A stretch of DNA of 22,684 nucleotides from an uncultured Clostridia bacterium (GTDB taxonomy: Bacteria; Bacillota_A; Clostridia; TANB77; CAG-508). The stretch spans positions 1 to 22,684 of the forward strand of contig CANRFI010000016.1 of the NCBI GenBank assembly GCA_947629855.1, read 5' to 3'. Position numbers and translations under genes: made by a program. Numbering within the stretch: position 1 is the first letter of the stretch; every line of letters starts with the position of its first letter. Positions 7,609 to 16,706 of the stretch are shown piece after piece. The notes beneath the pieces are model-generated. The model had not been told where the DNA came from, ran no database searches, and was given only the letters and a program-made list of their open reading frames with translations.

Positions 7609-8379
7609 TTATTCAAATTTACCATTAGATTCAAAAATCATTTTAATAATTCTCCCTGTTTCTTGATCGTAAATTGCATCTTTACAATTAAATTTTGCAC
7701 GTTTAAATTGAACATATTCACGATATCTATATACATCTTTTCTATAAGTTGACCCTTCTTTAATGTCATCATAATTGTTTGCTGTTTTCTTTGTGCTAAT
7801 TGTATTGTACTTTCTAACAGCTTCATCCTTTTCGTTATCATCAGAATCATCATCAATAAATATAGAAGTAATACCACTTACAAGCTTATTTAAAGCATTT
7901 TCTCCATATGTATTTCTTAAAGTGTTTACTCCAGTAAATAAAGTGTCACCAAAAGTATTTGTAGTAGCATTAACTATAATTGTTACATCTGTTGATAAGT
8001 TGTTTCCAATTAAATGACTATCTAATTGTTCAGTATACCATATTTCTTTTAAATGTTCTTTTTTGATTGTTACTTGTACTTCAAGAGGTTTATATCCTAT
8101 ATATTGACCACTATTACTTCCTGTACCTGCTGTAGAATTTCTTCTATTATAGTCTACAACTTTGTTTAATAAACTATAAATGTCGCTCCCTCTAATATCA
8201 TCTCTTGCAAAGCTTTCATATTGATTGTTAAATGATACTATTTCTGCTTCTTTTGCATTTTTTTCATTAGAATTTTGATAACTGGATAAACTATTGAACA
8301 TTAAAAGCAATGCTCCTATTATCAATAATGAAATTAATACTCCTCCTGCCATAAGTAATGCTTTTGATGCATTTTCCAT
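7609..8379 (-). CDS. Pilin-like protein, MENASKAL family, long form (256 aa)
   Basis: It begins MENASKALLMAGGVLISLLI with a membrane helix at about 8-29. FNNQYESFARDDIRGSDIYS is the fullest version of the family's post-helix motif, and the C-terminus has the family ending QETGRIIKMIFESN. An extra central domain (residues about 110-200) with an Asp/Glu-rich stretch (DDDSDDNEKDE) makes it longer than its paralogues. AAAGGAGGAAA lies 7 bases before the ATG. It is the first pilin-like gene after the platform protein gene, 13 bases downstream of it. Confidence 0.8.
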   Translation of the reverse strand: MENASKALLMAGGVLISLLIIGALLLMFNSLSSYQNSNEKNAKEAEIVSFNNQYESFARDDIRGSDIYSLLNKVVDYNRRNSTAGTGSNSGQYIGYKPLEVQVTIKKEHLKEIWYTEQLDSHLIGNNLSTDVTIIVNATTNTFGDTLFTGVNTLRNTYGENALNKLVSGITSIFIDDDSDDNEKDEAVRKYNTISTKKTANNYDDIKEGSTYRKDVYRYREYVQFKRAKFNCKDAIYDQETGRIIKMIFESNGKFE

Positions 8380-8392
8380 CTGTTTTCCTCCT

Positions 8393-10468
8393 TTATTTCA
8401 TTGCTGTCATTGATGAGAAGGATGTTGACATACTGGTTAATCCTATGAATACTAGTGGTACAATTAAATATCCCACAAACATACATACCATAGGTGCAAA
8501 TCCAATTCCTTTTCCAATCATTCCTTTTTTCTTTATTAATCTTTCGTTTGACTCTTTTCTCTTTTCTTGGTAGTAATCTCTTTCTGAATCTAGTTCATCA
8601 AAAGCATCTGTAATTGGGATTTTTTCTACTGCTGCTTGAAGACTTTCGATTATCCTAATTAAAGGTAAATAACTTACTTCATCCTTCATAGCTTCTAATG
8701 CTTCCCAAGCACCAGCTTCATAGTTATTAACACACTTAGTTATTGGCGCTTTAAAGATATTTGAGTATCTTTCTAGCCATTCTAGAATTATTTCAACATT
8801 TACTCTTTCAATTTTCATTAGCATTAGTATGATTGTTTGGAATTGCATTACCTCATCTTCCATTTCTAATTGTCGCATTTTTACTTGGAATATTAAAACC
8901 CAAATTGGTGCCATGTATGCAACTATTGAAAATACAAATGCAAGTAATACTTCAAACCATTGCATATATTCACTATTAATTATTTTTAACTTTCCTTCTA
9001 TTCTTTCTACTGCTTTTGTAATTTCTTCTTCTTCAGCATCTTCATAATATTTTAATCTTTTTACTGCTATTTCAATTTCTTTCGTGGTTGTATCGATTTT
9101 ACCTTTAAATTGGTCTAAAACTTTATTATCTTCTTCTGTTAATTTTATTGCTTTTTCAGCATCTTTTCCTGTCGGCTCAGTAATTAAATTGTATTCTGTT
9201 GTCGGCTCTGTATAAATATAATTGATTGCTATTACGTGTAGCTGTGAAAATATTACAATTGATGCAAAAAATGTAATGATCGCCATAATAATTCTGTTAA
9301 TATATAACCATTCCATTTTTAAATGTGATGCTGCGTCTTTTAAATATTGTTGTATTTTTCTATATTCTTTTGTTCCTTTTCTTGGTATAAATAAATTTAC
9401 AATTCTTTTAATTGGTTTTCTCTTATATAATTTTTCTTGCCAAGGATTTTCTGTGTTTTTAGTATCAATTCCTGTTGAACCATTATCTTTTAATTTTCTA
9501 ACTAATACGTAAGATGCAAAAGTTAATATTAAAATTAAAATTTGTACAATCATTCCTGGTTTTCCTTGATACCAACTGGCAACAAAAGAGAAATTACTAA
9601 TTGCCCAATTTTTTAAAGGTTCTAGTAATAAAACTGGTGCTATTGCTATAACAGATAAACTTTGGAATACATAATTTAATTTATCTCTTTTTAAAATCTC
9701 CAATTGCATTTCTTGTGCAATATTATTTATATTCTTCAAATATAAAGATGCACCATTTACTTTTCTGTCACCAAATTCTTTAGTTAAATATGAAATTCCT
9801 GCAAATTCTTTTAAGAAACTATTTGGAGCAATATCGTAATATTTCTCTAACTCCATTTCTGGATCATCTGAAATTAATATTTCGTATATTTTTTCTCCTT
9901 GCCTTGAAATTTCTAATTCGTCATCTTGTGATACCTGATAAATTGCTTCTTCGACCATATTGTATTCATGGTATGCATGTCTTATCTCTGAGAAAAAGTC
10001 AATTTGCTCTTTTAAGATTTTATTATCTATTTTATCAACAGAACCATCAATTAATGTATCTATCATAAATGTTTCGAAAATTAATAGAATTGCCATTAAT
10101 AGATAGTTTTCTGAAGTTATTACAATTGTTAAAACAATAACTGGTACTAAAATAACAAGTGCTTTTGTAAGTATTTTAGCTGTCCCTTTTCTAGTATTGT
10201 ACTCATCCTCTATATTAATAATTTCTAATCTTCTTCTTATTTTTAGAGCATATCGTTTTATGAATGGAATTTTTACATATGTAAGATATAGCTTTTGAAG
10301 TAGTATTTCTGCTGAAAATTTACTTTGCTTTGTTCCTTTTTGTAATTGCTGTATTCTTTTATATTCAGATTTTTGCATTTTCTTTGATATCATAAAATAG
10401 AATATTATTATAACAATAAATGCTGCAGCAGATCCACCCATAAGATAAAATATTAAGTTGTTGCTCAC
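8393..10468 (-). CDS. Fused TadB/TadC-like (T2SF) inner-membrane platform protein
   Basis: This 691-residue protein is about the combined length of TadB and TadC. The N-half has a membrane helix at about 6-27, a pair near 104-135, a cytoplasmic helical T2SF-like region (EQIDFFSEIRHAYHEYNMVE) and helices near 265-335. The C-half repeats the plan: helices near 400-425, an acidic coiled-coil insert (about 440-510), helices near 515-550, a second T2SF-like region (MQFQTIILMLMKIERVNVE) and a final helix at about 650-680. Such proteins anchor the assembly ATPase in type II/IV-like machines. Translation starts at GTG 10468, with GAGGTGAG about 7 bases upstream. It follows the ATPase gene by 36 bases. 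The fusion and a long insert are the unusual points. Confidence 0.8.
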   Translation of the reverse strand: MSNNLIFYLMGGSAAAFIVIIIFYFMISKKMQKSEYKRIQQLQKGTKQSKFSAEILLQKLYLTYVKIPFIKRYALKIRRRLEIINIEDEYNTRKGTAKILTKALVILVPVIVLTIVITSENYLLMAILLIFETFMIDTLIDGSVDKIDNKILKEQIDFFSEIRHAYHEYNMVEEAIYQVSQDDELEISRQGEKIYEILISDDPEMELEKYYDIAPNSFLKEFAGISYLTKEFGDRKVNGASLYLKNINNIAQEMQLEILKRDKLNYVFQSLSVIAIAPVLLLEPLKNWAISNFSFVASWYQGKPGMIVQILILILTFASYVLVRKLKDNGSTGIDTKNTENPWQEKLYKRKPIKRIVNLFIPRKGTKEYRKIQQYLKDAASHLKMEWLYINRIIMAIITFFASIVIFSQLHVIAINYIYTEPTTEYNLITEPTGKDAEKAIKLTEEDNKVLDQFKGKIDTTTKEIEIAVKRLKYYEDAEEEEITKAVERIEGKLKIINSEYMQWFEVLLAFVFSIVAYMAPIWVLIFQVKMRQLEMEDEVMQFQTIILMLMKIERVNVEIILEWLERYSNIFKAPITKCVNNYEAGAWEALEAMKDEVSYLPLIRIIESLQAAVEKIPITDAFDELDSERDYYQEKRKESNERLIKKKGMIGKGIGFAPMVCMFVGYLIVPLVFIGLTSMSTSFSSMTAMK

Positions 10469-10504
10469 TTGTTATCTCACCTCTTCTCTTACTTTGTTAA
10501 AATA

Positions 10505-12473
10505 TTATACTTTAGTACTTTTTGCCCTTCTTCCACGCCTTTTAACTGGTTCTTCTGCATTAGCACTAACAGATACAGTTTGCTTTAAACTATTTTTCCA
10601 ATGTTTTTCAATGAATTTGTCAAATTTCTCTAAGTCATTATCATTCATATTCATTCTCATTTCTCTTATGTTGTATTCAGTAATTGGGTTAGTTATAATA
10701 TACTCTCCATCTACATACTCTAATATGTTTCTATAAGTATATAATTGCTTATCTGTTACTTTTTCAAAATAGCGTGTTGCATTATCAAAAAACTTGTCAA
10801 ATTTTCCTTCTAATGTTTTTTCGTTTCTATGGTCAAATGTATACTCATTTTTTTCTTCAATTGGAATACATTCTGTAATTCTTTCTACATATCTTTTTCC
10901 TCTAAAATCTTTTGTTAGATGTATATCAAAGTTTAAAACTTGTACAACTTGTTCTTCAGCTGTTTTTTCATTGTTGAATTGTCCAATTCTAAGCATTGAG
11001 TTTCTAAGAGCTGTTACTAAGTTTGGAAATGTTTTTGCGTGGTGTGTAAATAATGTGAACTTAGATGCAACTTGAGCAGCTTGTATCATCCATGCAGCTA
11101 CGGGGTCAGTTGCAACCTCACCTATAATGTTTACAGAACCATCTGTTTTCTTTTGAACGTCCAAACCTTCTTGTCCTGAAATTGTTTCTGTTTCACGGAA
11201 TGTTAGGATGTTTCTTGTTGGATAAATTCTTCTTAAATGAAGCTCAAATGCTGTTTCCTGAACACGGATGTTCATAGTTTCATAAATATTTTCAATCATT
11301 CCCATAAGCATAGTTGTTTTACCACAACCTTGCTCACCAGTTATTGATATAATTCTAGCTCCTTTTACTAAAAATTTTAATAATTCAATTGATTCTTCGC
11401 ATCCTGGTTCTCCTTTGAACCATTGCTCTAGTGTAGAACGTTTAACGTCAAATTTTCTAACGAAAAATGCCCATGTTTCAGAAAAGCTTGGTCTAACAAC
11501 TACTACACGAGAACCATCTTTCATTTCATTGATTTTATAACCGTTAGTGTCAGATAATTGTCCTGGGTTGTTGTATTTATAAATATTTTGACAAACTCTT
11601 TTTAATTCTGCTTCTGTTCCAAAAGATAAAAATTCTAAACGAATAGATTTACCTTGGAAAAATATCCATATACTGTCACAAGCTCTTGGAACTTTATGTT
11701 CTGAAACTTGTTCTAAATAGTCTCCATCTACTTGTGCAACTTGGCTTAAAAAGCTTTCTGGAAGTCCAGATACTCCGTCCTGATACTCCATCTATATTCA
11801 TATCTCTTACTTCATCAATACTACTATATCCTTTATAATGTTGATAAATTCTTTGTACAACAACAGATAGTTTGTCTGCAAAAGATAATACAATATTTTC
11901 TTTTTCATAGATTTCTTCAATTTCATTACTTGTTATTACATAAGAAGGTTTAGTTTCTCCTTCTATATATTTCAAGTTTGCTAGATTATATTTCTTTATT
12001 ATTTCTGTTAAAGCTTCATATCCAAATTCTTTTTTGTATGTATAAATTAATATATCAAATTTGTCTTGTGCTGTTAAAAGGGATGGAATATCAAATGGAA
12101 TAGCTTTTGAAATATTTTCTTCTGTAACACCATATTCATGTTCTAATAAATCAAAAATTAATTCTTTAACATATTTTTTGTCATTAACATCTCCATAGGT
12201 ACATCCTTTTAAAGCCTTTTTTAATTCATATTTTTTGTTTTTCCTTCTTTTTAATTCTTCTTCAGAAAGTCCAATATCGTAAAGGTTAATTTTTGTTATT
12301 TCGTCTAATCTTTTTTTAACAAATTCCATCATTTTTTCTATGGTATAAGTTTTATCATCTACATCAACCATAACCTCTACTTCTGCTGTTTTCTTTTTCT
12401 TAAGAATATAAAAAATGGTGTAACCTGCAATACCTAGTACTACTAGTGTTAATACTATGTTAGTTATTGACAT
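10505..12473 (-). CDS. CpaF/TadA-like assembly ATPase with N-terminal membrane anchor, +1 frameshift at CGG 11777-11775
   Basis: The ATG at 12473 (GGAGGG upstream) opens with a membrane helix (residues about 4-24), unusual for the normally soluble CpaF. The frame meets CGG after 232 codons and would end 27 codons later. Skipping the C at 11777 joins DGVSG to GVSGLPES and gives 655 residues. The C-terminal part is a secretion ATPase: Walker A GEQGCGKT (379-386), an Asp-box-like region around ETETISGQEG, a Walker-B-like NIIGEV (448-453) and the LFTHHAKT segment (about 474-481). These hexameric motors power fibre assembly or secretion. A basic tail (VKRRGRRAKS) ends the protein. Context with CpaB-, CpaE- and TadBC-like genes supports the call. 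The frameshift lies between the anchor/N-domain and the motor domain, so without shifting only a motorless membrane fragment is made. Confidence 0.85.
11775..11777 (-). other. In-frame CGG-A, +1 frameshift site in the CpaF-like gene
   Basis: Context GGA-CGG-AGT-ATC on the minus strand. Skipping the C at 11777 gives GGA-GGA-GTA-TCT (Gly-Gly-Val-Ser) and opens the ATPase frame. The preceding codon is GGA (Gly). Confidence 0.8.
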
Positions 12474-12489
12474 TCTTAGTTTTCCCTCC

Positions 12490-13329
12490 TTACATTTTCA
12501 TGGCTAAATCTTGTAATCGATAAATAATATTATCTACTGTTCTTTTTACTTCTGCAATGAAGAAACCATTTCTATCGTCTTCTTCTGTTTTTCTTAATCT
12601 TAAAAATAAATCTGGCACACCTGATTCTTCAGCAGCTTCAAAAAATAAGGTATTATATGGTATTGTTGATACTTTATTTTTTTCTCCTAAATATCTTGAT
12701 ATATTTTTTACATTATATTTTGAAAATTTATCATATCTTCCAATTAATAATAATGTTTTTTTAGATTTAAAAATATTATTGCTATCTCTTAATTGTAAAA
12801 ATGTATTTATGCTTGTTAATCGCTGACTTAAACTTGCTACAATTAAGTTAGAATTGTTTAAAATAGTTTCTTCTACATCTTGTTTTACTTGTTCATCTAA
12901 ATCTACAAATACTAAATCATAATAATTATTTGCTAAGTTAATAATATCAGGATAGTATTTTCTAATTTCATTGTTATATTCATTTCTTTCACCTTTAAAA
13001 CTTGGTAAAATTTCTAATCTGTCTTTAAAAATGATTTTTGTATAATTTGTAATATGATCTGCAGATAGTTTATTGCTTCTCATAATTTTAATTAATCCTG
13101 CTACTCCTTCTTCCATTGCCATATTAGCATTTGGTCCAAATAATCCTAAATTTTTCTTTGTTCTATTTGGTGACCAAAAACAGTTGTCTAGATTTTCATC
13201 ACCATATCCTGTTGATATGACTAATATTCTATAATTATGTTCTATAGCTAGATGTGTACATATTGCAGCTATAGAAAGTGTTTTCCCTGTTTGTTCTTTT
13301 CCATTATTCCAAAATGTTACAATTGACAT
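12490..13329 (-). CDS. CpaE/TadZ-like ParA/MinD-type ATPase
   Basis: This 279-residue protein has a deviant Walker A (GKEQTGKT, residues 10-17) in which the signature lysine K11 and the KT pair of ParA/MinD ATPases are kept. The Walker-B-like strand YYDLVFVDLDEQ follows. In Tad systems the CpaE/TadZ protein of this fold localises the machine at the membrane or pole. It starts at ATG 13329, 2 bases after the stop of the preceding gene, and AAAAAGGAG lies within that gene's end, indicating translational coupling. No response-regulator domain is fused, unlike many CpaE proteins. Confidence 0.75.
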   Translation of the reverse strand: MSIVTFWNNGKEQTGKTLSIAAICTHLAIEHNYRILVISTGYGDENLDNCFWSPNRTKKNLGLFGPNANMAMEEGVAGLIKIMRSNKLSADHITNYTKIIFKDRLEILPSFKGERNEYNNEIRKYYPDIINLANNYYDLVFVDLDEQVKQDVEETILNNSNLIVASLSQRLTSINTFLQLRDSNNIFKSKKTLLLIGRYDKFSKYNVKNISRYLGEKNKVSTIPYNTLFFEAAEESGVPDLFLRLRKTEEDDRNGFFIAEVKRTVDNIIYRLQDLAMKM

Positions 13330-13331
13330 AG

Positions 13332-14031
13332 CTATACTCCTTTTTCAATTAATTTAATTGCTTTTCTTATGTTTGATTCGCTTACATCTTCTAATATTTC
13401 CTCTGCTATGTAAGCTAATCCATCTTTATATTGTATACTTAATTTTCTAAATTTTATTTTTGCCACTCTTTGATTTTCATAAATAACATTTAAATCTCCA
13501 TTTTCTATTGGGAAATAAATTTTATATTCATTCCATATTACCTTATATCCTAGTGAAAGAAAATTCAAATAGTCATCTTCTTCTTTTAACATTTCTTTAG
13601 AAAATAATATTTTTGTTAAACTTACAATATCTTTTAGTCTGTGTAAAACTTCTAGTCCTTTTTTTAAAGAATAATTATCAAAAGAAGTTACAAAATAATT
13701 TTTTCCGGGCACCTTCTAATTCGAAACTTTCAAATCCTTTTGTGTCATCTGTATCAACTAAAACAATATCATATTCTAATTCCTGATCTTCAGCTACACC
13801 TAAGTATTCTTTTATTTCATCAAAATTTGAAAATCCAACTGCTATATCAATATCTTCAAAATCAGTAACATATTTTATTGTTGGGTTTATAGCAGGTACA
13901 ATATACCTTGCTTTTTGATTAATAGTTGAATCAACTACTAATACTTTTTTATTTAATGTTACTAATATTTTTGCGACATATACAATTAAATCTGTTTTGT
14001 CATAAGCCCCTATAAACCCTATTTTTTTCAT
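13332..14031 (-). CDS. Degenerate ParA-like protein, +1 frameshift at CGG 13707-13705
   Basis: The N-terminus MKKIGFIGAYDKTDLIVYVA and the strand KKVLVVDSTINQ look like a ParA/MinD fold whose P-loop glycines are lost (GAYDKT in place of GGVGKT), so ATP hydrolysis is doubtful. The strand YDIVLVDTDD would be the Walker-B position. The frame meets CGG after 108 codons and would end 9 codons later. Skipping the C at 13707 joins LEGA to GKNYFVTSFDNYSLKKG, giving 232 residues. The joined segment fits a ParA-type continuation. It lies 23 bases after the CpaB-like gene and just before the ATPase-competent partner, suggesting a regulatory pair (inference). I cannot name it more precisely. Confidence 0.7.
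13705..13707 (-). other. In-frame CGG-A, +1 frameshift site in the ParA-like gene
   Basis: Context GCC-CGG-AAA-AAA on the minus strand. Skipping the C at 13707 gives GCC-GGA-AAA-AAT (Ala-Gly-Lys-Asn). The preceding codon is GCC (Ala). An A7 run follows nearby, but the extra base is a C, not an A. Confidence 0.75.
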
Positions 14032-14054
14032 AAGTAGTTCTCTCCTTTTTATTA

Positions 14055-15152
14055 TTATTGTACAACTCCTGCTAAAGAGTCTAGATATTCTTTTCTAGTA
14101 TTTTTATAATTTGTTATACTTTCTTGCATGTTAGTTTGTAAATTAGATTCTGCTTGGTCTTTTTCTTGTTCTATTGAAGAATTAATATTGTTTCTTAATG
14201 AAGTCATATCAGAATTATTATATCTTGCAGCAATTGCATTCATTGCTCTTTCTAATACATTTGGATCATTTCTTAATATTGTTAATGTGCTCTCATTTAA
14301 TGGATAAGTTGGTGTTGCTGCTGTTTGCATTCCTGCTTCTGTATATTTAGTTGCATATAATTTTGCTCCGTTTTTTTGGAAAGCATCTACAATGGCACAA
14401 CTCATATGTAAAATCTCATCTTCTGATAGATTTAACCAAATAGTATCTGCTGAATCAACTCCATTTATATTTGGTATACTAACTTCTTTTTTAGATACTA
14501 CAATAAAATCTTGTCCAGATGGCATCATTAAACGAATATCAATATAATCTCCTGTTGTCAAATCTGATGGTAATACTAACATATTATATTCTTGTTTTCT
14601 CACATCATCTTGTACCACATTATCGCTTTTACTTAATAATTCTGTTGTAACTAATGTATTCTTTTTCATAGTTACTTTTGCTACTAATGGAACACTATTT
14701 AAGTCAATATAAACATTTTCTCCACCATCTTCTATATAATAATTATTTGTATCAGATAATTTTAATTCATATTCTTTATTATTTTTGCTTGCAATTTTTA
14801 TATATAATTTTGCTTGTCCATTTTCTATTTTTGTAAATACATTATTTCCTTCTTTATCTTGAAGGGCATAGTTTTCTATAACAGATATATCACTTGTAGC
14901 ATTACTTGGAACAAGATTTCTATTTACTACTTGCATAGTTAACATATCTGGTGTAATTACTTGTCCTGAACTGACATCTTGGTTTAAAACATATGCATTT
15001 ACATTTGCTGCTTTTTCCTCCTGTTCTTTCTTTTGTAATTTCATTAATTGCATAAATAAAAGTGCAATTATTGCTCCTGAAATTACTAACATTAATAACA
15101 TTCCTAATAAAAATGAATTTCTTGCTTTTCTTTGCATTGGATTTGTTGCCAT
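14055..15152 (-). CDS. CpaB/RcpC-like SAF-domain protein, first gene of the Tad-like locus
   Basis: This 365-residue protein has one membrane helix (about 13-37), a short coiled stretch (KLQKKEQEEK), then a SAF-type segment (AYVLNQDVSSGQVITPDML, from about 53) typical of CpaB/RcpC, which act in the periplasm or cell wall in Flp pilus systems. A second part (YNMLVLPSDLTTGDYIDIRL) resembles the CpaB distal region. The C-terminus is helical and rich in Gln/Asn. AAGGAGGAA precedes the ATG, and the operon promoter lies about 60 bases upstream. Confidence 0.8.
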   Translation of the reverse strand: MATNPMQRKARNSFLLGMLLMLVISGAIIALLFMQLMKLQKKEQEEKAANVNAYVLNQDVSSGQVITPDMLTMQVVNRNLVPSNATSDISVIENYALQDKEGNNVFTKIENGQAKLYIKIASKNNKEYELKLSDTNNYYIEDGGENVYIDLNSVPLVAKVTMKKNTLVTTELLSKSDNVVQDDVRKQEYNMLVLPSDLTTGDYIDIRLMMPSGQDFIVVSKKEVSIPNINGVDSADTIWLNLSEDEILHMSCAIVDAFQKNGAKLYATKYTEAGMQTAATPTYPLNESTLTILRNDPNVLERAMNAIAARYNNSDMTSLRNNINSSIEQEKDQAESNLQTNMQESITNYKNTRKEYLDSLAGVVQ

Positions 15153-15215
15153 TACAAATTCCTCCTTAAAATTTATTTTTTCTATATTTTTTTACAAAAT
15201 ACTTATCTATTTTTT

Positions 15216-15244
15216 ATTTTATCGCAAATATATTTTAAAATCAA
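15216..15244 (-). promoter_or_regulatory. Sigma-A-like promoter of the Tad-like locus
   Basis: On the minus strand TTGATT (15244-15239), 17 bases, TAAAAT (15221-15216). The start would be near 15209, giving a 57-base leader. This is the best candidate to drive the locus from 15152 to 3076. Confidence 0.55.
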
Positions 15245-15313
15245 TTAAATAGCTTGTTGTTATAAAAACTTAATATTCTTGTAATTTTTTTGTAATATTT
15301 GTTGATAAATAGC

Positions 15314-15340
15314 AAAAAAATAGCTATAAAAGCTATTTTT
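15314..15340 (-). terminator. Terminator of the HAD phosphatase gene
   Basis: A 10-base-pair stem (15316-15325 with 15331-15340) and 5-base loop lie 14 bases after the stop codon. On the minus strand the stem ends in five T and two more follow, giving a T7 tail. Confidence 0.75.
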
Positions 15341-15354
15341 ATTACTATTAATAT

Positions 15355-16224
15355 TTAACAAAATTTTTCTAATGCTTTAGCTACTCCTTCGTCATCATTT
15401 GATGATGTCATATAATCGGCTATTTCTACAACTTCAGGAGTACTTCCTTTCATAATAATTCCTAGTCCTGCATTCTGAAGCATTTTTTTATCATTAATGT
15501 TATCTCCTATTGCAATTACATCTTCTTTTTTTATATTTAATTTTTGAATTAAATATTCTATAGCATCCCATTTATCAACATTTTGCTCTGTTATCTCTGT
15601 ATAATAATATTCTATTACAATTTCTTCTGTTCCTTGTTTAATTGTTTTTCTAGACATATGTGAAACATCTAATACCTCTATTTCTCCTATTTGTTTTAAT
15701 TTTCTCATAATTGATTGGAATATTGTTTTATTTTCATCACAAATTGTCATTTTTAAAAATTTATTTTCTTTTGAATTTTTTACATATTCATAAATATTTT
15801 CGACAATACTAATTTTAGTTTTCTTACTTTCTTCTTTTTTTAAATTCTCTTTTTGATAATATAAAACATTATACTTTAAAGCATTAGCAATTATAGTTTG
15901 GTCTGTATAAACATTATATGCTATACTATTTTCTTCACATATTTTTATGATTTCCAAAATTTTTTCTTTTGGTAAAAATTTGTTATAAATAATTTTATCT
16001 TTTTTTATATCATAAATAATTGATCCATTTCCTGCAATAAAATAGTTTTGACTTCCTATTTCTCTGGCTATTGCTTTTATAGAATCAATTGGCCTTCCAG
16101 ATGCAATTATTATATCTATTCCTTTTGCAATTGTTTCTTGTATAATTTTTTTTGTATTATCAGTAACAATTCCATATGAATTAAGTAGAGTTCCATCTAA
16201 ATCAATTGCAGCTATTTTATACAT
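15355..16224 (-). CDS. Cof-type HAD-superfamily (IIB) phosphatase
   Basis: This 289-residue cytoplasmic protein has HAD motif I DLDGTLL (8-14) with both catalytic aspartates, motif II SGRP (42-45) and motif IV GDNINDKKML near the C-terminus. A cap region between motifs II and III is of the Cof/IIB type. Family members dephosphorylate sugar phosphates and cofactors such as FMN or pyridoxal phosphate; the substrate cannot be told from sequence. AGAGGTG lies 7 bases before the ATG. It is transcribed alone, with its own promoter and terminator. Confidence 0.9.
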   Translation of the reverse strand: MYKIAAIDLDGTLLNSYGIVTDNTKKIIQETIAKGIDIIIASGRPIDSIKAIAREIGSQNYFIAGNGSIIYDIKKDKIIYNKFLPKEKILEIIKICEENSIAYNVYTDQTIIANALKYNVLYYQKENLKKEESKKTKISIVENIYEYVKNSKENKFLKMTICDENKTIFQSIMRKLKQIGEIEVLDVSHMSRKTIKQGTEEIVIEYYYTEITEQNVDKWDAIEYLIQKLNIKKEDVIAIGDNINDKKMLQNAGLGIIMKGSTPEVVEIADYMTSSNDDEGVAKALEKFC

Positions 16225-16254
16225 ATTTTTTCACCTCTTGTTTGTATGTTTTAT

Positions 16255-16283
16255 ATTATAACTTTAAAAATGTTAAATTGCAA
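16255..16283 (-). promoter_or_regulatory. Sigma-A promoter of the HAD phosphatase gene
   Basis: TTGCAA (16283-16278), 17 bases, TATAAT (16260-16255) on the minus strand. The start near 16248 gives a leader of about 24 bases. Confidence 0.7.
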
Positions 16284-16406
16284 TATTATTTTTATTTTAG
16301 TTTGGAAAAAATTACTTGTTTATTTTTTGTCATTTTAACAAATGATAGTATTAGAAAAAGCAAAGGTTTTTTCTTATAATGTAATATTGCAGGAGGTGAA
16401 AAAACA

Positions 16407-16604
16407 ATGGCAAACAATTCAAACAGAAAATTAGTTCCAGAAGCTATGACTGCTTTAGATAAATTCAAATATGAAGTAGCTAGTGAAGTTGGTGTTAACT
16501 TAAAAGATGGATATAATGGAGATTTATCTTCTAAAGATGCTGGAAAAATCGGTGGAAATATGGTTAGAAAAATGATCCAACAAGCTGAACAATCTATGAA
16601 ATAG
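16407..16604 (+). CDS. Alpha/beta-type small acid-soluble spore protein (SASP)
   Basis: This 65-residue protein begins MANNSNRKLVPEAMTALDKF and carries the GPR protease region KYEVASEVGV and the DNA-binding helix-turn-helix-like tail GGNMVRKMIQQAEQ. SASPs coat and protect forespore DNA and are degraded at germination. AGGAGGTGAAA lies 8 bases before the ATG, an almost perfect binding site fitting very high late-sporulation expression. Such genes are under sigma-G. Upstream I find only a poor candidate (GTTTA at 16318-16322, 18 bases, AATGATA at 16341-16347), so I do not list a promoter. An ATC GGT junction contains an out-of-frame CGG. Confidence 0.95.
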   Translation: MANNSNRKLVPEAMTALDKFKYEVASEVGVNLKDGYNGDLSSKDAGKIGGNMVRKMIQQAEQSMK

Positions 16605-16677
16605 TTTTATTTCTATTCATTATTATAGGTAGGAAGTTAAATTTTGCTTTTAGTGATTTTACTTATTTTGTACATCA

Positions 16678-16706
16678 AAAAGGCAGGATTTGATTTCCTG
16701 CCTTTT
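16678..16706 (+). terminator. Bidirectional terminator between the SASP and GtrII-like genes
   Basis: An 11-base-pair stem (16678-16688 with 16696-16706) with GGCAGGA/TCCTGCC at its core and a 7-base loop. Flanking A and T runs give T tracts on both strands. It directly abuts the stop codon of the minus-strand gene at 16707 and also ends the SASP gene. Confidence 0.9.

Noticed and set aside
8829..11075. Several plus-strand reading frames of 70-96 codons opposite the TadBC- and CpaF-like genes
   Set aside because: They are antisense shadows with Ser/Ile/Phe-rich translations, no ribosome binding sites and no recognisable motifs.
10505..11791. A separate stand-alone ATPase gene starting at the ATG at 11791
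   Set aside because: There is no ribosome binding site before this ATG. It lies inside the upstream gene, and the same single-C pattern joins the two parts.
16318..16347. Sigma-G promoter for the SASP gene
   Set aside because: The best candidate has two mismatches in key positions, which is not better than chance in this AT-rich gap.
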